A stretch of 24,379 nt of DNA from Candidatus Heimdallarchaeota archaeon LC_3 (GCA_001940645.1 MDVS01000142.1:1-24379); one strand, 5' to 3'. Shown: positions 1 to 9,339, numbered from the stretch's first letter. A program made the numbers and translations. Notes: a model not told the origin generated them from the letters alone.

Positions 1-1315
1 ATATCGTACCTACCAATATGGATATCTTATTTTTCGTTAATTTTGGATACATAAAATCCATAAAAAGCGTAGATGCCAACGCGAAAAAACCAAAAATCCC
101 AATTATCATGTTGAAGAATTTTTGGTCAACAATCAATGATTGATTAAAAGGTACTGGTAATATAGCCATACCAAAGGGGATAACTAATCCAAACAATATA
201 CCAATAGCTCCTAAGAGTAGTGATATATAAGTTATATACAAAGCTATCTCTTGTATATTCATTTTTTTCACGTATTCCCAAGAATGAAATAGTTGTAAAT
301 TACCAGATCTTACATATACTAGTACTACACCAAAAAATAGCGCTAGAAAATAAATGAATAAACCGATAGATAAAGGAGAGGAGCCGAATGTGTGTACTGA
401 CTCAATAATTCCGGAACGAGTAATCAATGTTGCAAAAATAACGGTTAAAAACGGTAAAATAGCAAAATTATCTTTATCATAATTTGTTGCTTTCTCTTTA
501 TTACCGGGAGAATTATGGAAATAAATTGTTGCAAAAATCCATGGAACAAGAGAGCTTGTTTCAACAGGATCCCATGCCCAAAATCCACCCCAACCTAATG
601 TCACATATGCCCAATAACCACCTAAAGCTAATCCAATAGTTATAATAAACCATGCTAACACCATGGTAAATCTTCGTAAAGGTATAATTTCTGTAGTTGT
701 GTGATACTCAGGTTCTCCTAAACTATAACGGGAAATTGATATTGCGAAAGGGATGAGAAAAAGAGCATAAGAAAGCAAAACGATTGGAGGATGAATTACA
801 TTCCAATATGTATTGAGTACTGGACTTAATCCTAAGCCGTCTACCGGAATAGATGTAAATTGGGAGTTTGCTGTTAATACATCAATATATGGGTTGTTTA
901 TGAGCGTTAAGAGTAATAAGGCTATAGAATTTAAGCTAATTACGATAAACATTCTTTGGTAAAGGGGATTTTCAATATGCTTTCTAAAAAGAATTCTTAA
1001 AATTAAATTAATAGAGAATACATACATTGCCCAGATAAAATAGGATCCAGCTTGACCTGACCAAGTGGAAGCTAATCGAAAAAATATATCCATATTTGAA
1101 GAAGCGTGTTTATATACATAATCATAAGAAAAATCCAGAAATATAAAACTACCTAGAAAAATCAGATATGATGAAATAATAAGTAAACTTGATATTGTTA
1201 ATGTAATTGTAAGATAATTTTTTATATTTTCGTAACGATTTTTCAATATTATAAGTATTAAATCTATAATAAGAGTAATAATACCGGCTAATAAAAGAAT
1301 AAATCCAAAATCCAT
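1..1315 (-). CDS. ccmF: CcmF-type cytochrome c haem lyase, partial (3' end outside window)
   Basis: Multi-spanning membrane protein of the CcmF/CcsA haem-handling family, which attaches haem to CxxCH motifs of apocytochrome c outside the cytoplasmic membrane. About 438 codons are visible, and the reading frame is still open at base 1; CcmF is usually about 600-650 residues, so roughly a third is missing. Seen in translation: an N-terminal WSGQAGS segment (about residues 85-91), a conserved periplasmic-type HPP (about 176), the tryptophan-rich haem-binding WWD segment WGGFWAWDPVE (about 243-253), and RSGIIESVHTFG (about 301-312) with the second conserved histidine. These are hallmark CcmF motifs. 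The ATG at 1315 has a GGAG ribosome binding site 8 bases upstream (1324-1327). The gene diverges from a c-type cytochrome gene at 2239, a likely substrate. Other Ccm genes are not in the window. Confidence 0.93.
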   Translation of the reverse strand, partial: MDFGFILLLAGIITLIIDLILIILKNRYENIKNYLTITLTISSLLIISSYLIFLGSFIFLDFSYDYVYKHASSNMDIFFRLASTWSGQAGSYFIWAMYVFSINLILRILFRKHIENPLYQRMFIVISLNSIALLLLTLINNPYIDVLTANSQFTSIPVDGLGLSPVLNTYWNVIHPPIVLLSYALFLIPFAISISRYSLGEPEYHTTTEIIPLRRFTMVLAWFIITIGLALGGYWAYVTLGWGGFWAWDPVETSSLVPWIFATIYFHNSPGNKEKATNYDKDNFAILPFLTVIFATLITRSGIIESVHTFGSSPLSIGLFIYFLALFFGVVLVYVRSGNLQLFHSWEYVKKMNIQEIALYITYISLLLGAIGILFGLVIPFGMAILPVPFNQSLIVDQKFFNMIIGIFGFFALASTLFMDFMYPKLTKNKISILVGTI

Positions 1316-2238
1316 TCCTAATTCTCCATATGTTATGATTTTAATAGTAATTGGTTATTAATTTCATGTATTTTAATGGAAGGTTATACCAATTTGTTTG
1401 AATTAATTGCATTAAATTATTACGATTAAAATTAAGAGATTTAGTTATTTTATTAAGACCTATAAGTATCAAATTAAATCAAAAGGATCAAATTTTCTAT
1501 CGCATTTACTAAAAAAATAGAATTTTTGTGAAATTTTCCAGTTGAAAGTACAAATTCCCCTTTTTAAATGAAGAAATATTATTTTAACAAAAGCAAACCA
1601 TTCTTTAAGGTAAACCTACTACAAACTTTTTACACATATAAATGAATTTACCTTTTATAGTGAGGAAATAATTTTAATATGATTTATTTAAAATTAATAA
1701 AAAATAGCTAAAATCTCCAATTATTTTGTCACATTAATCTAAAGGGGATATAAGAATCATCCAAGTTAAATTTATTGACCAAATATCTTTTAAGAAGTTA
1801 TTTATTCTATACAAAATTGAAATATTTTTTCTTGTTTAAAAAATCCGCGTTTTTGGTTTACCTAACTAAATATGAGACTCATAGGATTACCTAATACATA
1901 AATAAGCATAATTCAAAAATAATAACAATTTATGAGTTAGTTTTATCTTACAAGCCAAAAGCAAGATTTTGGTTACATTGTGTAATCATACGAAAATTTG
2001 AACAATATTTGCACAAAATAAGAAAGGTTATTTTTTGGTCTATCGATGATTACAAAATTAAAATCTATTGTAATTATCAAAGAAAATTTAGTGTATTGAG
2101 ATATACTCACTTATCTATTTAAATTTTAATATGTTGACTAAAATGCGTAAAAATTCAATTAAATTGTTTGCAAAAAACTCACGAATTGAAACAATTTGTG
2201 TAAATTTTTGATAAGCAAAAAAAAAGGAGAAAAAAAAA
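1316..2238. other. Long intergenic region with no visible gene
   Basis: About 920 bases between the divergent ccmF and cytochrome genes. It is extremely AT-rich and broken by stops in all frames, with no tRNA-like fold or direct repeat array that I can see. It should hold promoters for both flanking genes. AT-rich TATA-like stretches, for example around 2117-2127, lie at a plausible distance from the cytochrome start. It is the only gap longer than 300 bases in the window. Confidence 0.5.
2161..2197. repeat. 9-base inverted repeat upstream of cytochrome gene
   Basis: AAATTGTTT (2161-2169) and AAACAATTT (2189-2197) form a perfect inverted repeat with a 19-base spacer, ending 41 bases before the TTG start of the cytochrome gene. 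It could be an operator or a 5' leader hairpin. In such AT-rich sequence a 9-base arm may well be chance. Confidence 0.25.
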
Positions 2239-3252
2239 TTGAAACATTTTAAATTAGCAATAACACTGTTTGGTGCTTTGTTCATTGTTGGACTATTAGG
2301 ACTAAATATGTATAGCTCGACTTCATTACCAGGGTTTTCTGGTGGTAAAGGTTGTTATGCTTGTCACAATGATCCCCTTTATGTTTATGATTATGGGACA
2401 AATAATTTACCTGCATGGAATCATACAAAACAATGGCCGGACACAAGTGCTTTTGGTGCAAATGGTAATTACGCTACTAACTATGTTCCTGTAATACCTG
2501 CAACATCAGGTTCTGATCTTGCAACAGAATTAGGATTCGTAAAAATGATCTTTGCATCTAATGACAGCCATATTTCCATTTTAGTAAGAGTTGATTTCGA
2601 TCCTTTTGTTAACACTTCAGATAAATTTGCAATCTTTTTCAATATCGACTCAACAAATTTCAGTGTCGGTATGTTTCAAGATGGTGGAATGAAAATGCAA
2701 AATGGTAACGCTGATATGTGGATCTGGAAAGGTACTGATATAGCCCCTAACTCAACTGTAACTGGATTGGCCCAAGATCAGTATATTGATACAGTCCATT
2801 ATAACGATGATGATGAGAATGGACTAAGCAGTAAGGATGATGTTTATGTAGATGTAGCCCATGGAGCAGTTGGACATGGTGGACATATGGGTTACTATCT
2901 CCAATTTACTCGTGCAAGAATCACTGCTGATACTACTCAAGATGTTCAATTTGGTGATGGAGCATTTATTCCCTACGGTATAGCATATTGGAATGGAACT
3001 GCATCAGTAAACCATCATTCATCATTTGATAAAGCCCTTGTTATGGGACCATCGATTGAACAAACTGTCCAACTCAATCCATATGTGACTGTGACTCAAA
3101 CTGAAGCTGCACAGACTGTTACTGAAACTGAAACTATTTTGGATGAAGACACCATAACAATTACAACTGGAACTGCCAGTGCTTTTACAGCAGTATTAGT
3201 TATTGCAACTATTATTGCTATTCCAGTTATCTTTAAGATGAGAAGAAAATAA
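2239..3252 (+). CDS. Membrane-anchored monohaem c-type cytochrome with ethylbenzene-dehydrogenase-type haem domain
   Basis: Predicted extracytoplasmic electron-transfer protein of 337 residues. An N-terminal signal/anchor helix (about 6-24) is followed by one CYACH haem c motif (39-43). Residues about 85-270 resemble the haem-binding domain of ethylbenzene dehydrogenase gamma and DMSO-reductase-family partner subunits: a NADMWIWKG strand (157-165), an FTRARIT strand (223-229) and a FGDGAFIPYGIAYWNG segment (238-253). A His-rich stretch HGAVGHGGHMG (208-218) may supply ligands. A Thr/Glu-rich linker leads to a C-terminal membrane helix (about 315-333) and a basic tail. The TTG start has an AAAGGAGA ribosome binding site (2222-2229). 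The divergent haem lyase gene fits covalent haem attachment. No molybdopterin catalytic subunit is in the window, so its redox partner is unknown. Confidence 0.8.
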   Translation: MKHFKLAITLFGALFIVGLLGLNMYSSTSLPGFSGGKGCYACHNDPLYVYDYGTNNLPAWNHTKQWPDTSAFGANGNYATNYVPVIPATSGSDLATELGFVKMIFASNDSHISILVRVDFDPFVNTSDKFAIFFNIDSTNFSVGMFQDGGMKMQNGNADMWIWKGTDIAPNSTVTGLAQDQYIDTVHYNDDDENGLSSKDDVYVDVAHGAVGHGGHMGYYLQFTRARITADTTQDVQFGDGAFIPYGIAYWNGTASVNHHSSFDKALVMGPSIEQTVQLNPYVTVTQTEAAQTVTETETILDEDTITITTGTASAFTAVLVIATIIAIPVIFKMRRK

Positions 3253-3306
3253 AAAAAAAGCATCTTAATCTATTCTTAATTTCACATTTTTTCTTTTCTA
3301 TTAATT

Positions 3307-4449
3307 TTATCTCAAAATTACTTCATACACTTTTTCTATTGATTTATCTGCAAATAATCCAAAATAACTCACTGAAATGATTATTTCCACTTCTATAGAT
3401 GAATTAAAAGAAAATGGGTCAATGAAAATTAGTAATGAATTTATTGTTTTTATTCCATTAAAACCATAGATAAAATTGATTTTTGAATAATTTGCAATAT
3501 TCTTATCAAAATTCTCATAATTTTCATTTTTATATTGGCTTGTAAGAGTAATGCTTTTAACAGAACTAAAAATACTCTTAGACATCACCTTAAGTTTAAC
3601 ATTATAGAAAAACACTTGTTTTCCATGAATATCATATGGTTCCCCTGCACTATGAGTTCTAGTGATATTAATGTTATTTGGAAATTCATATCCTTGATGA
3701 GTCAATAACTCAATATTATTAGGACTAGTAATATGATAGAAAATATTAACCGAAAGAAGAGAAACGATTATTATTGAAATTAATAATATCGTAATTACAT
3801 AGGCTTTTGATATAAAAACACTTCCTTTTGATAATTTCAGAGATAAATCAAATGGTTCTAGTTTTTTAAGTGCCGTTTTAATGTGTTTGTGATCCTTTAA
3901 TTCTTTTCTTTGCAAAAATATTAATAAAACCACTAGACCTAATAGAATTATAACAAATAATCCAACAGGATGGAATATTGAATTCAATAAGCCTCCTAAT
4001 AAAGGAACAGAGATTATTACAGTTCCTATTATATTCTCTTCTGGTATCCAACCTAAATTTAGAATTTGTTCTTCAGGAAAAATACTTGTATCGGGATTAT
4101 AATCTTGTAGATCAGTAAATATATTGTTATCTCCTTTGGTTCCAAAATACAACCCGCTTTCATTAGTTTTTTCTGCAACAATTCTATGAAGGAATAAATC
4201 TCCTGATTTTGGAGATTTAAACAGTGTTATATCACCAATTTTGGGGTTTTTATCTTCTAAGATTAGTAAATCTCCTTTAAAAAAATTATAATCCCCATTT
4301 TTTGTTAAATAACCCTCGTGTGTTGGCTCCATTGAAATTGTAGAAACAGCACTTATAGTAAAAGGTCCAAATATTATAAGAACTCCTGTTAATGTAACGA
4401 TTGAGAGTATAATAATACTGAATACTAAATCTGAATTTATTCTGGACAT
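3307..4449 (-). CDS. Signal peptidase I, ER/archaeal type (S26B), with C-terminal membrane/ectodomain extension
   Basis: Removes signal peptides from exported proteins at the outer face of the membrane. After a membrane helix (about 8-30) comes the catalytic STISMEPT motif with nucleophile S39. FLHRIV follows with H88 in place of the bacterial lysine, then GTKGDNN with D107. This Ser/His/Asp set is typical of archaeal and ER signal peptidases. The peptidase core ends with IIGTVIISVPLLGG near residue 153. Two further hydrophobic helices follow (about 163-180 and 216-240), then a beta-rich region of about 140 residues, making the protein roughly twice the usual archaeal length. I do not recognise the extension. 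The ATG is preceded by an AGGT ribosome binding site. The ends of this gene and the cytochrome gene converge with a 54-base gap. Confidence 0.88.
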   Translation of the reverse strand: MSRINSDLVFSIIILSIVTLTGVLIIFGPFTISAVSTISMEPTHEGYLTKNGDYNFFKGDLLILEDKNPKIGDITLFKSPKSGDLFLHRIVAEKTNESGLYFGTKGDNNIFTDLQDYNPDTSIFPEEQILNLGWIPEENIIGTVIISVPLLGGLLNSIFHPVGLFVIILLGLVVLLIFLQRKELKDHKHIKTALKKLEPFDLSLKLSKGSVFISKAYVITILLISIIIVSLLSVNIFYHITSPNNIELLTHQGYEFPNNINITRTHSAGEPYDIHGKQVFFYNVKLKVMSKSIFSSVKSITLTSQYKNENYENFDKNIANYSKINFIYGFNGIKTINSLLIFIDPFSFNSSIEVEIIISVSYFGLFADKSIEKVYEVILR

Positions 4450-4672
4450 GAATAAACCTGAACAGTTGGATACAAAAAATTAAAGAAAAAAATCACTGGT
4501 TTTCTTAATTTAAAATAATTTTATTAGAATACTTAATGAAAATAAATTTTATCACAACAACATTAGAATATTAATTTGTTGCTTAAATGGATATTTAATA
4601 CTTTTTTAAAATGTAAAACCAAGACTTTACTTATGCCCCATTGCTAAAAATTTCATTTAGGAACTACGATAA

Positions 4673-6376
4673 ATGAAAAATAAATTTTTTTTTCTAATAT
4701 TTTTTTTTGTTTTTTCTTCATTCTTACCTTTTAATCAAATTGAAAGCTATTCATCCAATAACGATTTCGTTGTGAATTCTAAAAATAAGATAGTTACTAA
4801 TAATGAAGTTGAAAATGGAACACTAATTTATAACTCGATTATTAATTATGCGGATCTTTTAATTGAGTATGCAAATAAATCAACCAATGGGTGGAGTTGG
4901 AAGAGAGTATTCAATTTTAATGATAATTATGGTTTCGCTGGATTATCTCAATTTTATCCAGGATATTATTTTGGTGCTGCTGGTACTGGTGATTTATTTA
5001 TAAGAATCTACGAATTAACCAAGAATAATTCCTATTTAACAGTCGCCCAAAAGGCATCAGACTTCATTTTTAGTCAATCTTTTGAATTAATGCCTGATTA
5101 TCCTATTGATAACACATCTTATATTCATTGGACACGTGCAATTGATTCTTCGACGATTTACACAGGATTGAAATATGGATATGCCGGAATTTCCAAATTC
5201 CTTCTCAATTTGTATCAAAACACAAACAATGTTTCTTATCTCAATCTAGCAGAAAGATCTTTAGATTCATTGATATACTATGGTAGAACAGATTCTTCAG
5301 GTAGAGATTACTGGGGCTATAATATTTGGTCTAAATCTGGATTAACTGGATATACATATGGTACAGCAGGAATAGGAGAAATATTTCTTGATGCTTACAA
5401 AATCACAGGAAAACAGACTTATTTAAACATAGCGATTAGTTCTGTAGATTGGATTATGAATTTAACTAGAAAATATGAAACTGGTTCTAATCAATTGTTT
5501 GTTGTAAATGCTTCAGCAACTAGAGGATGGGATAAAAATATTTCTGGATTATACACTGGTTCAGCAGGAGTAGGAAATTATTATTTGAAATTATATCAAG
5601 CTACTCAAAACGAAAGTTATTTAAATTATTCCCTAGCTATTAGCCGGTGGTTGAGTGCAGTGATGGATGATGGATTTTGGCATTACGGTGCAGTTGATTT
5701 TTTGACTGAAATAGACATAGAACAGGGTTATTTCTATGGATTATCTGCTGGTTCAGCAGGAATAGGTATCTATTTCCTAAATTTGTTTAAGGTTACTAAT
5801 GATACTAGTCTTCTCTATCCTGTAAATAGAATTTATAATGCTCTGTCTAGTAATGCAAAATCTGATGATAATGGTGTTTATTGGACAGCTCAAAAAAATG
5901 GTTATTGGAATAATAGAATCTATACTGGTATAGGTTTTGGAATAGCAGGTATTGGAAAGTTTTTTGCATCTATTTTAGACAATTTTGGTGATTATGAAAA
6001 TACCACGGTCTCTAAATTGTTCGGTATAAATAATTATTTTAAGAGTCTTACCAATACAACTACTGGACTAATTCCTCATGTTATCCCGTATGAAAATGGA
6101 ATTGTTCAATATCGCTCTGATTTTTTTGATGGATTAACTGGAATTGTTGATTTTTATATCGATACTTTTTATGCATTGAACAAATCTGAACCTATTTATA
6201 TACCTACAATATTAGAAAGTGCCTCTACTATTCAAACCACTGATATCATATTTACTTCAACTAACGAAACCGTACCTACAAGTAATTTTGTTTTTATTAG
6301 CCCATTTTTCATTTTTTTCATGACTTCTGTATTAATTCTAACAGTTCATAATAGAAGAAGAAAAAATACACAATAA
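4673..6376 (+). CDS. Secreted, membrane-anchored LanC-like alpha/alpha-toroid protein without cysteines
   Basis: 567 residues with an N-terminal signal peptide (1-25) and a C-terminal membrane helix (about 540-558) followed by RRRK. The ectodomain carries seven copies of a G-x-x-G-x-A-G-I/V-G pattern followed by an amphipathic helix, at about residues 99, 168, 229, 295, 359, 422 and 486, spaced 61-69 residues apart. Seven helical hairpins with such glycine motifs are the signature of the LanC/GlcNAc-epimerase-like alpha/alpha toroid. Real LanC cyclases bind zinc through Cys-Cys-His, but this protein contains no cysteine, so lanthionine cyclase activity is unlikely. A sugar- or peptide-binding role, or a glycosidase-like role, is possible; the substrate is unknown. 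Many N-x-S/T sites fit a glycosylated surface protein. The short gap to the divergent signal peptidase gene must hold both promoters. Confidence 0.75.
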   Translation: MKNKFFFLIFFFVFSSFLPFNQIESYSSNNDFVVNSKNKIVTNNEVENGTLIYNSIINYADLLIEYANKSTNGWSWKRVFNFNDNYGFAGLSQFYPGYYFGAAGTGDLFIRIYELTKNNSYLTVAQKASDFIFSQSFELMPDYPIDNTSYIHWTRAIDSSTIYTGLKYGYAGISKFLLNLYQNTNNVSYLNLAERSLDSLIYYGRTDSSGRDYWGYNIWSKSGLTGYTYGTAGIGEIFLDAYKITGKQTYLNIAISSVDWIMNLTRKYETGSNQLFVVNASATRGWDKNISGLYTGSAGVGNYYLKLYQATQNESYLNYSLAISRWLSAVMDDGFWHYGAVDFLTEIDIEQGYFYGLSAGSAGIGIYFLNLFKVTNDTSLLYPVNRIYNALSSNAKSDDNGVYWTAQKNGYWNNRIYTGIGFGIAGIGKFFASILDNFGDYENTTVSKLFGINNYFKSLTNTTTGLIPHVIPYENGIVQYRSDFFDGLTGIVDFYIDTFYALNKSEPIYIPTILESASTIQTTDIIFTSTNETVPTSNFVFISPFFIFFMTSVLILTVHNRRRKNTQ

Positions 6377-6532
6377 CAGCTAAGAAAAAATGATTATGTT
6401 TTTTTAATAAAAACTACTAATTTCAAAATTTCAGTTATATTATTCATTGTTATACTCACTTGAATTTTTAAGATTCAAAATATCTACAATATTGTTTCTT
6501 TTCATTAAAACATTTTTCTTGAGCTCAAAATT

Positions 6533-7564
6533 ATGGAATCACAAATTGGTCTCAGTTTTGTTGGATTAGCTTCTAATGGACTAATTCCTTTAATCAGTAC
6601 TATATTACCATTTATAAAATCACGTAATGATGTAGAATCGTTTCTATTACAATTTTCTATTCCTTTAGGAATGATGCTAGGACAAGGGGATAATTATTTT
6701 ACTCATAAACTATACGGTGGTTTTCCAGTTACTAATAATCCAAACTGGATAGCATTCACTTATCCATTTTTTATTTTAGATGAAACTATCAAATCTCCTC
6801 GCGGACATCAGAATATGTATACATTTGCTATTCTTTTTCTTCCCCAAAAATTTGAGATTATTAATAAAGGAAATGTAGAGTCGATGTTTCAGACCTTCAT
6901 TAAAAAATTATCAAATATCGATGAGTTACTCCAACATAAAACTATTAATAAACTCTTAAAGAAATTTTCAGACTACTTCGAAAAAGAGATTAGTGAAATT
7001 TCAGCTCCACAGAATTTTTACTCTGTTAAAAGTAAAATTCAATTACCAGAAGAATCAAAAAATGAAATTGAAAATGAATCTAAAATTCCTAACAAAATTG
7101 CTTTACCTTTATTGTTACACTCAGTTTTTCATGGGTATGAAAAGTCTACCTTGGAAGTGCTAGGAAATTTAGAATCTACTGTGGATTATAAATCAGAAAT
7201 TGCCACATTAGAGATTTTAGAGCAATTCAAATTTTTTGATCGAATTGATTATCCTGTCACAACCATTCAACAAGCACTGGATTTAGCATGTCAACATTTA
7301 TCTGAAATAGGAGAAACTGTAAACATCAAACCTGTCTCTGAAAATAAATTAGAAATAGACATTACCTGCCAACTTGCAAAGGACGTTCATCCATTCTTAG
7401 ATGTGGATAAATGTTTATGGATGAGGTATATTGCTTCGATTCTACGAAAAGTTTTGCCTAAAGATAAGGAAATATTGGTGCATTCGTCAGAATATGATCC
7501 CGATGGATCGAAATCGATTATTGAAATAGTATCTAAGCGCATCTATAAGAAAATAAAAGATTAA
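6533..7564 (+). CDS. Uncharacterised protein, possible partner of the downstream HTH-GTPase
   Basis: 343 residues, soluble, not recognised. Residues 1-150 look like an alpha/beta domain: a beta-strand and helix at 5-28, strands around 54-83 and 97-110, then a long helix. A Glu/Lys/Asn-rich linker (about 165-190) joins it to a C-terminal domain of about 150 residues containing C279, C294 and an HSSEYDPDG stretch (317-325). The N-terminal strand-helix order is loosely compatible with a longin-like fold, and the C-terminal part loosely with V4R-type ligand domains, but neither is secure by eye. The ATG follows a GAG at suitable distance. The gene lies 48 bases upstream of the HTH-GTPase gene on the same strand, so co-transcription is likely. 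Confidence 0.55.
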   Translation: MESQIGLSFVGLASNGLIPLISTILPFIKSRNDVESFLLQFSIPLGMMLGQGDNYFTHKLYGGFPVTNNPNWIAFTYPFFILDETIKSPRGHQNMYTFAILFLPQKFEIINKGNVESMFQTFIKKLSNIDELLQHKTINKLLKKFSDYFEKEISEISAPQNFYSVKSKIQLPEESKNEIENESKIPNKIALPLLLHSVFHGYEKSTLEVLGNLESTVDYKSEIATLEILEQFKFFDRIDYPVTTIQQALDLACQHLSEIGETVNIKPVSENKLEIDITCQLAKDVHPFLDVDKCLWMRYIASILRKVLPKDKEILVHSSEYDPDGSKSIIEIVSKRIYKKIKD

Positions 7565-7612
7565 GATATATTTTAAAGAAATTATTAAATTAAACTTAAT
7601 GTGATGTAAAAA

Positions 7613-9328
7613 TTGAGTAATTCTCAACAAGATTTGGTATATAGAAATTTAGAATTGCTAGGATTAACTTCACAGGAAATTCAAATCCTCACGTTGCTCT
7701 TGTCTGAGCCAAAATCCTTTTCAACTCTTGATTTGGAAAAATTAACCGAATTACCTAAACATCAGATATATAGGGCACTAAAACGGCTTATCCATGATAA
7801 TTATATTGAAGAATTAAGTAATACCATTCCAAAGAAATATTTTACAAGTCATTCTACAATTGAAAAAAATATTTTATTTTTTGAAGAAAAATCTTATCAG
7901 GAAAAGAAAAGTCTTTCACTTTCAAATCAAGATGATTTATATAATTTATTTATGGATCAAGAACAGAAACGGGCATACATTTTACTGCTTAAAGAAGCCA
8001 TGTCTCGAAATGAACTTTGCGAAACATTACAATTTTCTTATGAAAAGGTTCGTAATATAACACAAAAACTTGAAACAAAGAAGCATATTACGAGCTATAA
8101 AAAGGGAAAAATTATTTTATATAGAAGTAATTCAATAGAAGAAATAATTAATCAACGTATTGGCGTCATAGAAAAGGCACTTGAAGAAAAAAAGAAATTT
8201 ATTAATAATATTTTAAATTTTACTTCGGAATTCAAAGAAACTGATAAAAAAGCACTTTCAGAAACCAAAATAGATGATTATCAAATTGTGTCTAAGGTAC
8301 TAAATAAACTAAACATACAGGAAACAATTTACTCTTCTTTATTCATTGCAGTTGATTTTTCTGAATTTTGGAGTAATATATTATTTGAAGAACTATCCAC
8401 TGCAATAAAATTGGCTAATAAAGGTTATAAAATTCATTGGGTAGTTTCAAATGATTTTATTTCTTTACTCAATAATTTAGACATCGATAATATAAGATCA
8501 ATAATAGAATTACATCCAAATTTTTCTATCAAGATATACAATAAATTGATTGAACGAATTATTATTTTTAATTCTTCAGAATTTTATCATTTTTCTTTTT
8601 CTTCTTCATTTTTGGAAACAGCTATTTATCATAATGATCCTCAAATAACTAGTCTAAAAATTCAGGAATTCAATCAAGCATGGGAAAATTCCTATGATAT
8701 CAGACCTCTTATTATTGAATCTCTCGAAAACCAAGACTTAATCGATTTTATCAATCCTGATCAACAAATAGAATCAATTTTAACTTATAATATAGCTTTA
8801 ATGGGTGATAAAGGTGTAGGAAAAACATCATTAGTTGAAAGATTCTTAACGGGGAAATTCACAACAAATTTACGCGTTACTCTTGGGATTAAAGTAGATG
8901 ATTTATTAGTTAAATTACCTGACAGATTACATCAACCGGCTTCTGATGTGCGTTTGTTAGTATATGATTTTTGTGGACAAGAAACGTTTCACAGTTCTTA
9001 TGGATCACAAATGAATGGAAAACATGCATTTGGGCTTGTATTTGCGTTAAACGATAAAAAAAGTTTTGAGAATCTAGACTATTGGATGAAATTTATAACC
9101 AATCAAAATCGTGAAGATCCATTTTTTATCCTAATTGGAACAAAGAAAGATCTAGAAGATCGCTCGATAGATCAGAACGATATATGGGATTTTCGAAAAA
9201 AATATCGGTTAGAAAATTATTTCGAAATCTCAGCGGTCGATGGAACAAATGTATTAAAGTTATTCGAAACCATAGCTGAGTTATTCAACCAATTGATAAA
9301 AAAAAATGAGGAAATAAAGAAAGAATAA
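7613..9328 (+). CDS. TrmB-like winged-helix protein fused to a Ras/Rab-like small GTPase
   Basis: 571 residues with an unusual domain order. Residues about 8-80 form a TrmB-type winged helix (LGLTSQEIQILTLLL, then LPKHQIYRALKRLIHD). A second helix-turn-helix-like unit lies at about 118-172, a basic coiled segment at 175-205, and an alpha/beta middle region (about 220-365) in the place of the TrmB sensor domain. Residues 390-562 are a complete small GTPase: P-loop GDKGVGKTS (398-406), switch I threonine T423, switch II DFCGQETF (452-459) with the catalytic glutamine, TKKD (510-513) and SA (540-541). There is no C-terminal prenylation cysteine. All G motifs are intact, so GTP binding and hydrolysis are expected. 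The TTG start lies behind a GTGATG stretch. DNA binding controlled by GTP state is an inference; I do not know this fusion from characterised proteins. Confidence 0.85.
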   Translation: MSNSQQDLVYRNLELLGLTSQEIQILTLLLSEPKSFSTLDLEKLTELPKHQIYRALKRLIHDNYIEELSNTIPKKYFTSHSTIEKNILFFEEKSYQEKKSLSLSNQDDLYNLFMDQEQKRAYILLLKEAMSRNELCETLQFSYEKVRNITQKLETKKHITSYKKGKIILYRSNSIEEIINQRIGVIEKALEEKKKFINNILNFTSEFKETDKKALSETKIDDYQIVSKVLNKLNIQETIYSSLFIAVDFSEFWSNILFEELSTAIKLANKGYKIHWVVSNDFISLLNNLDIDNIRSIIELHPNFSIKIYNKLIERIIIFNSSEFYHFSFSSSFLETAIYHNDPQITSLKIQEFNQAWENSYDIRPLIIESLENQDLIDFINPDQQIESILTYNIALMGDKGVGKTSLVERFLTGKFTTNLRVTLGIKVDDLLVKLPDRLHQPASDVRLLVYDFCGQETFHSSYGSQMNGKHAFGLVFALNDKKSFENLDYWMKFITNQNREDPFFILIGTKKDLEDRSIDQNDIWDFRKKYRLENYFEISAVDGTNVLKLFETIAELFNQLIKKNEEIKKE

Positions 9329-9339
9329 TAATTTTCAAA

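Noticed and set aside
7860..8060. Small plus-strand frame inside the HTH-GTPase gene
   Set aside because: Lies wholly within a clearly coding frame, with low-complexity Lys/Phe content; a shadow.
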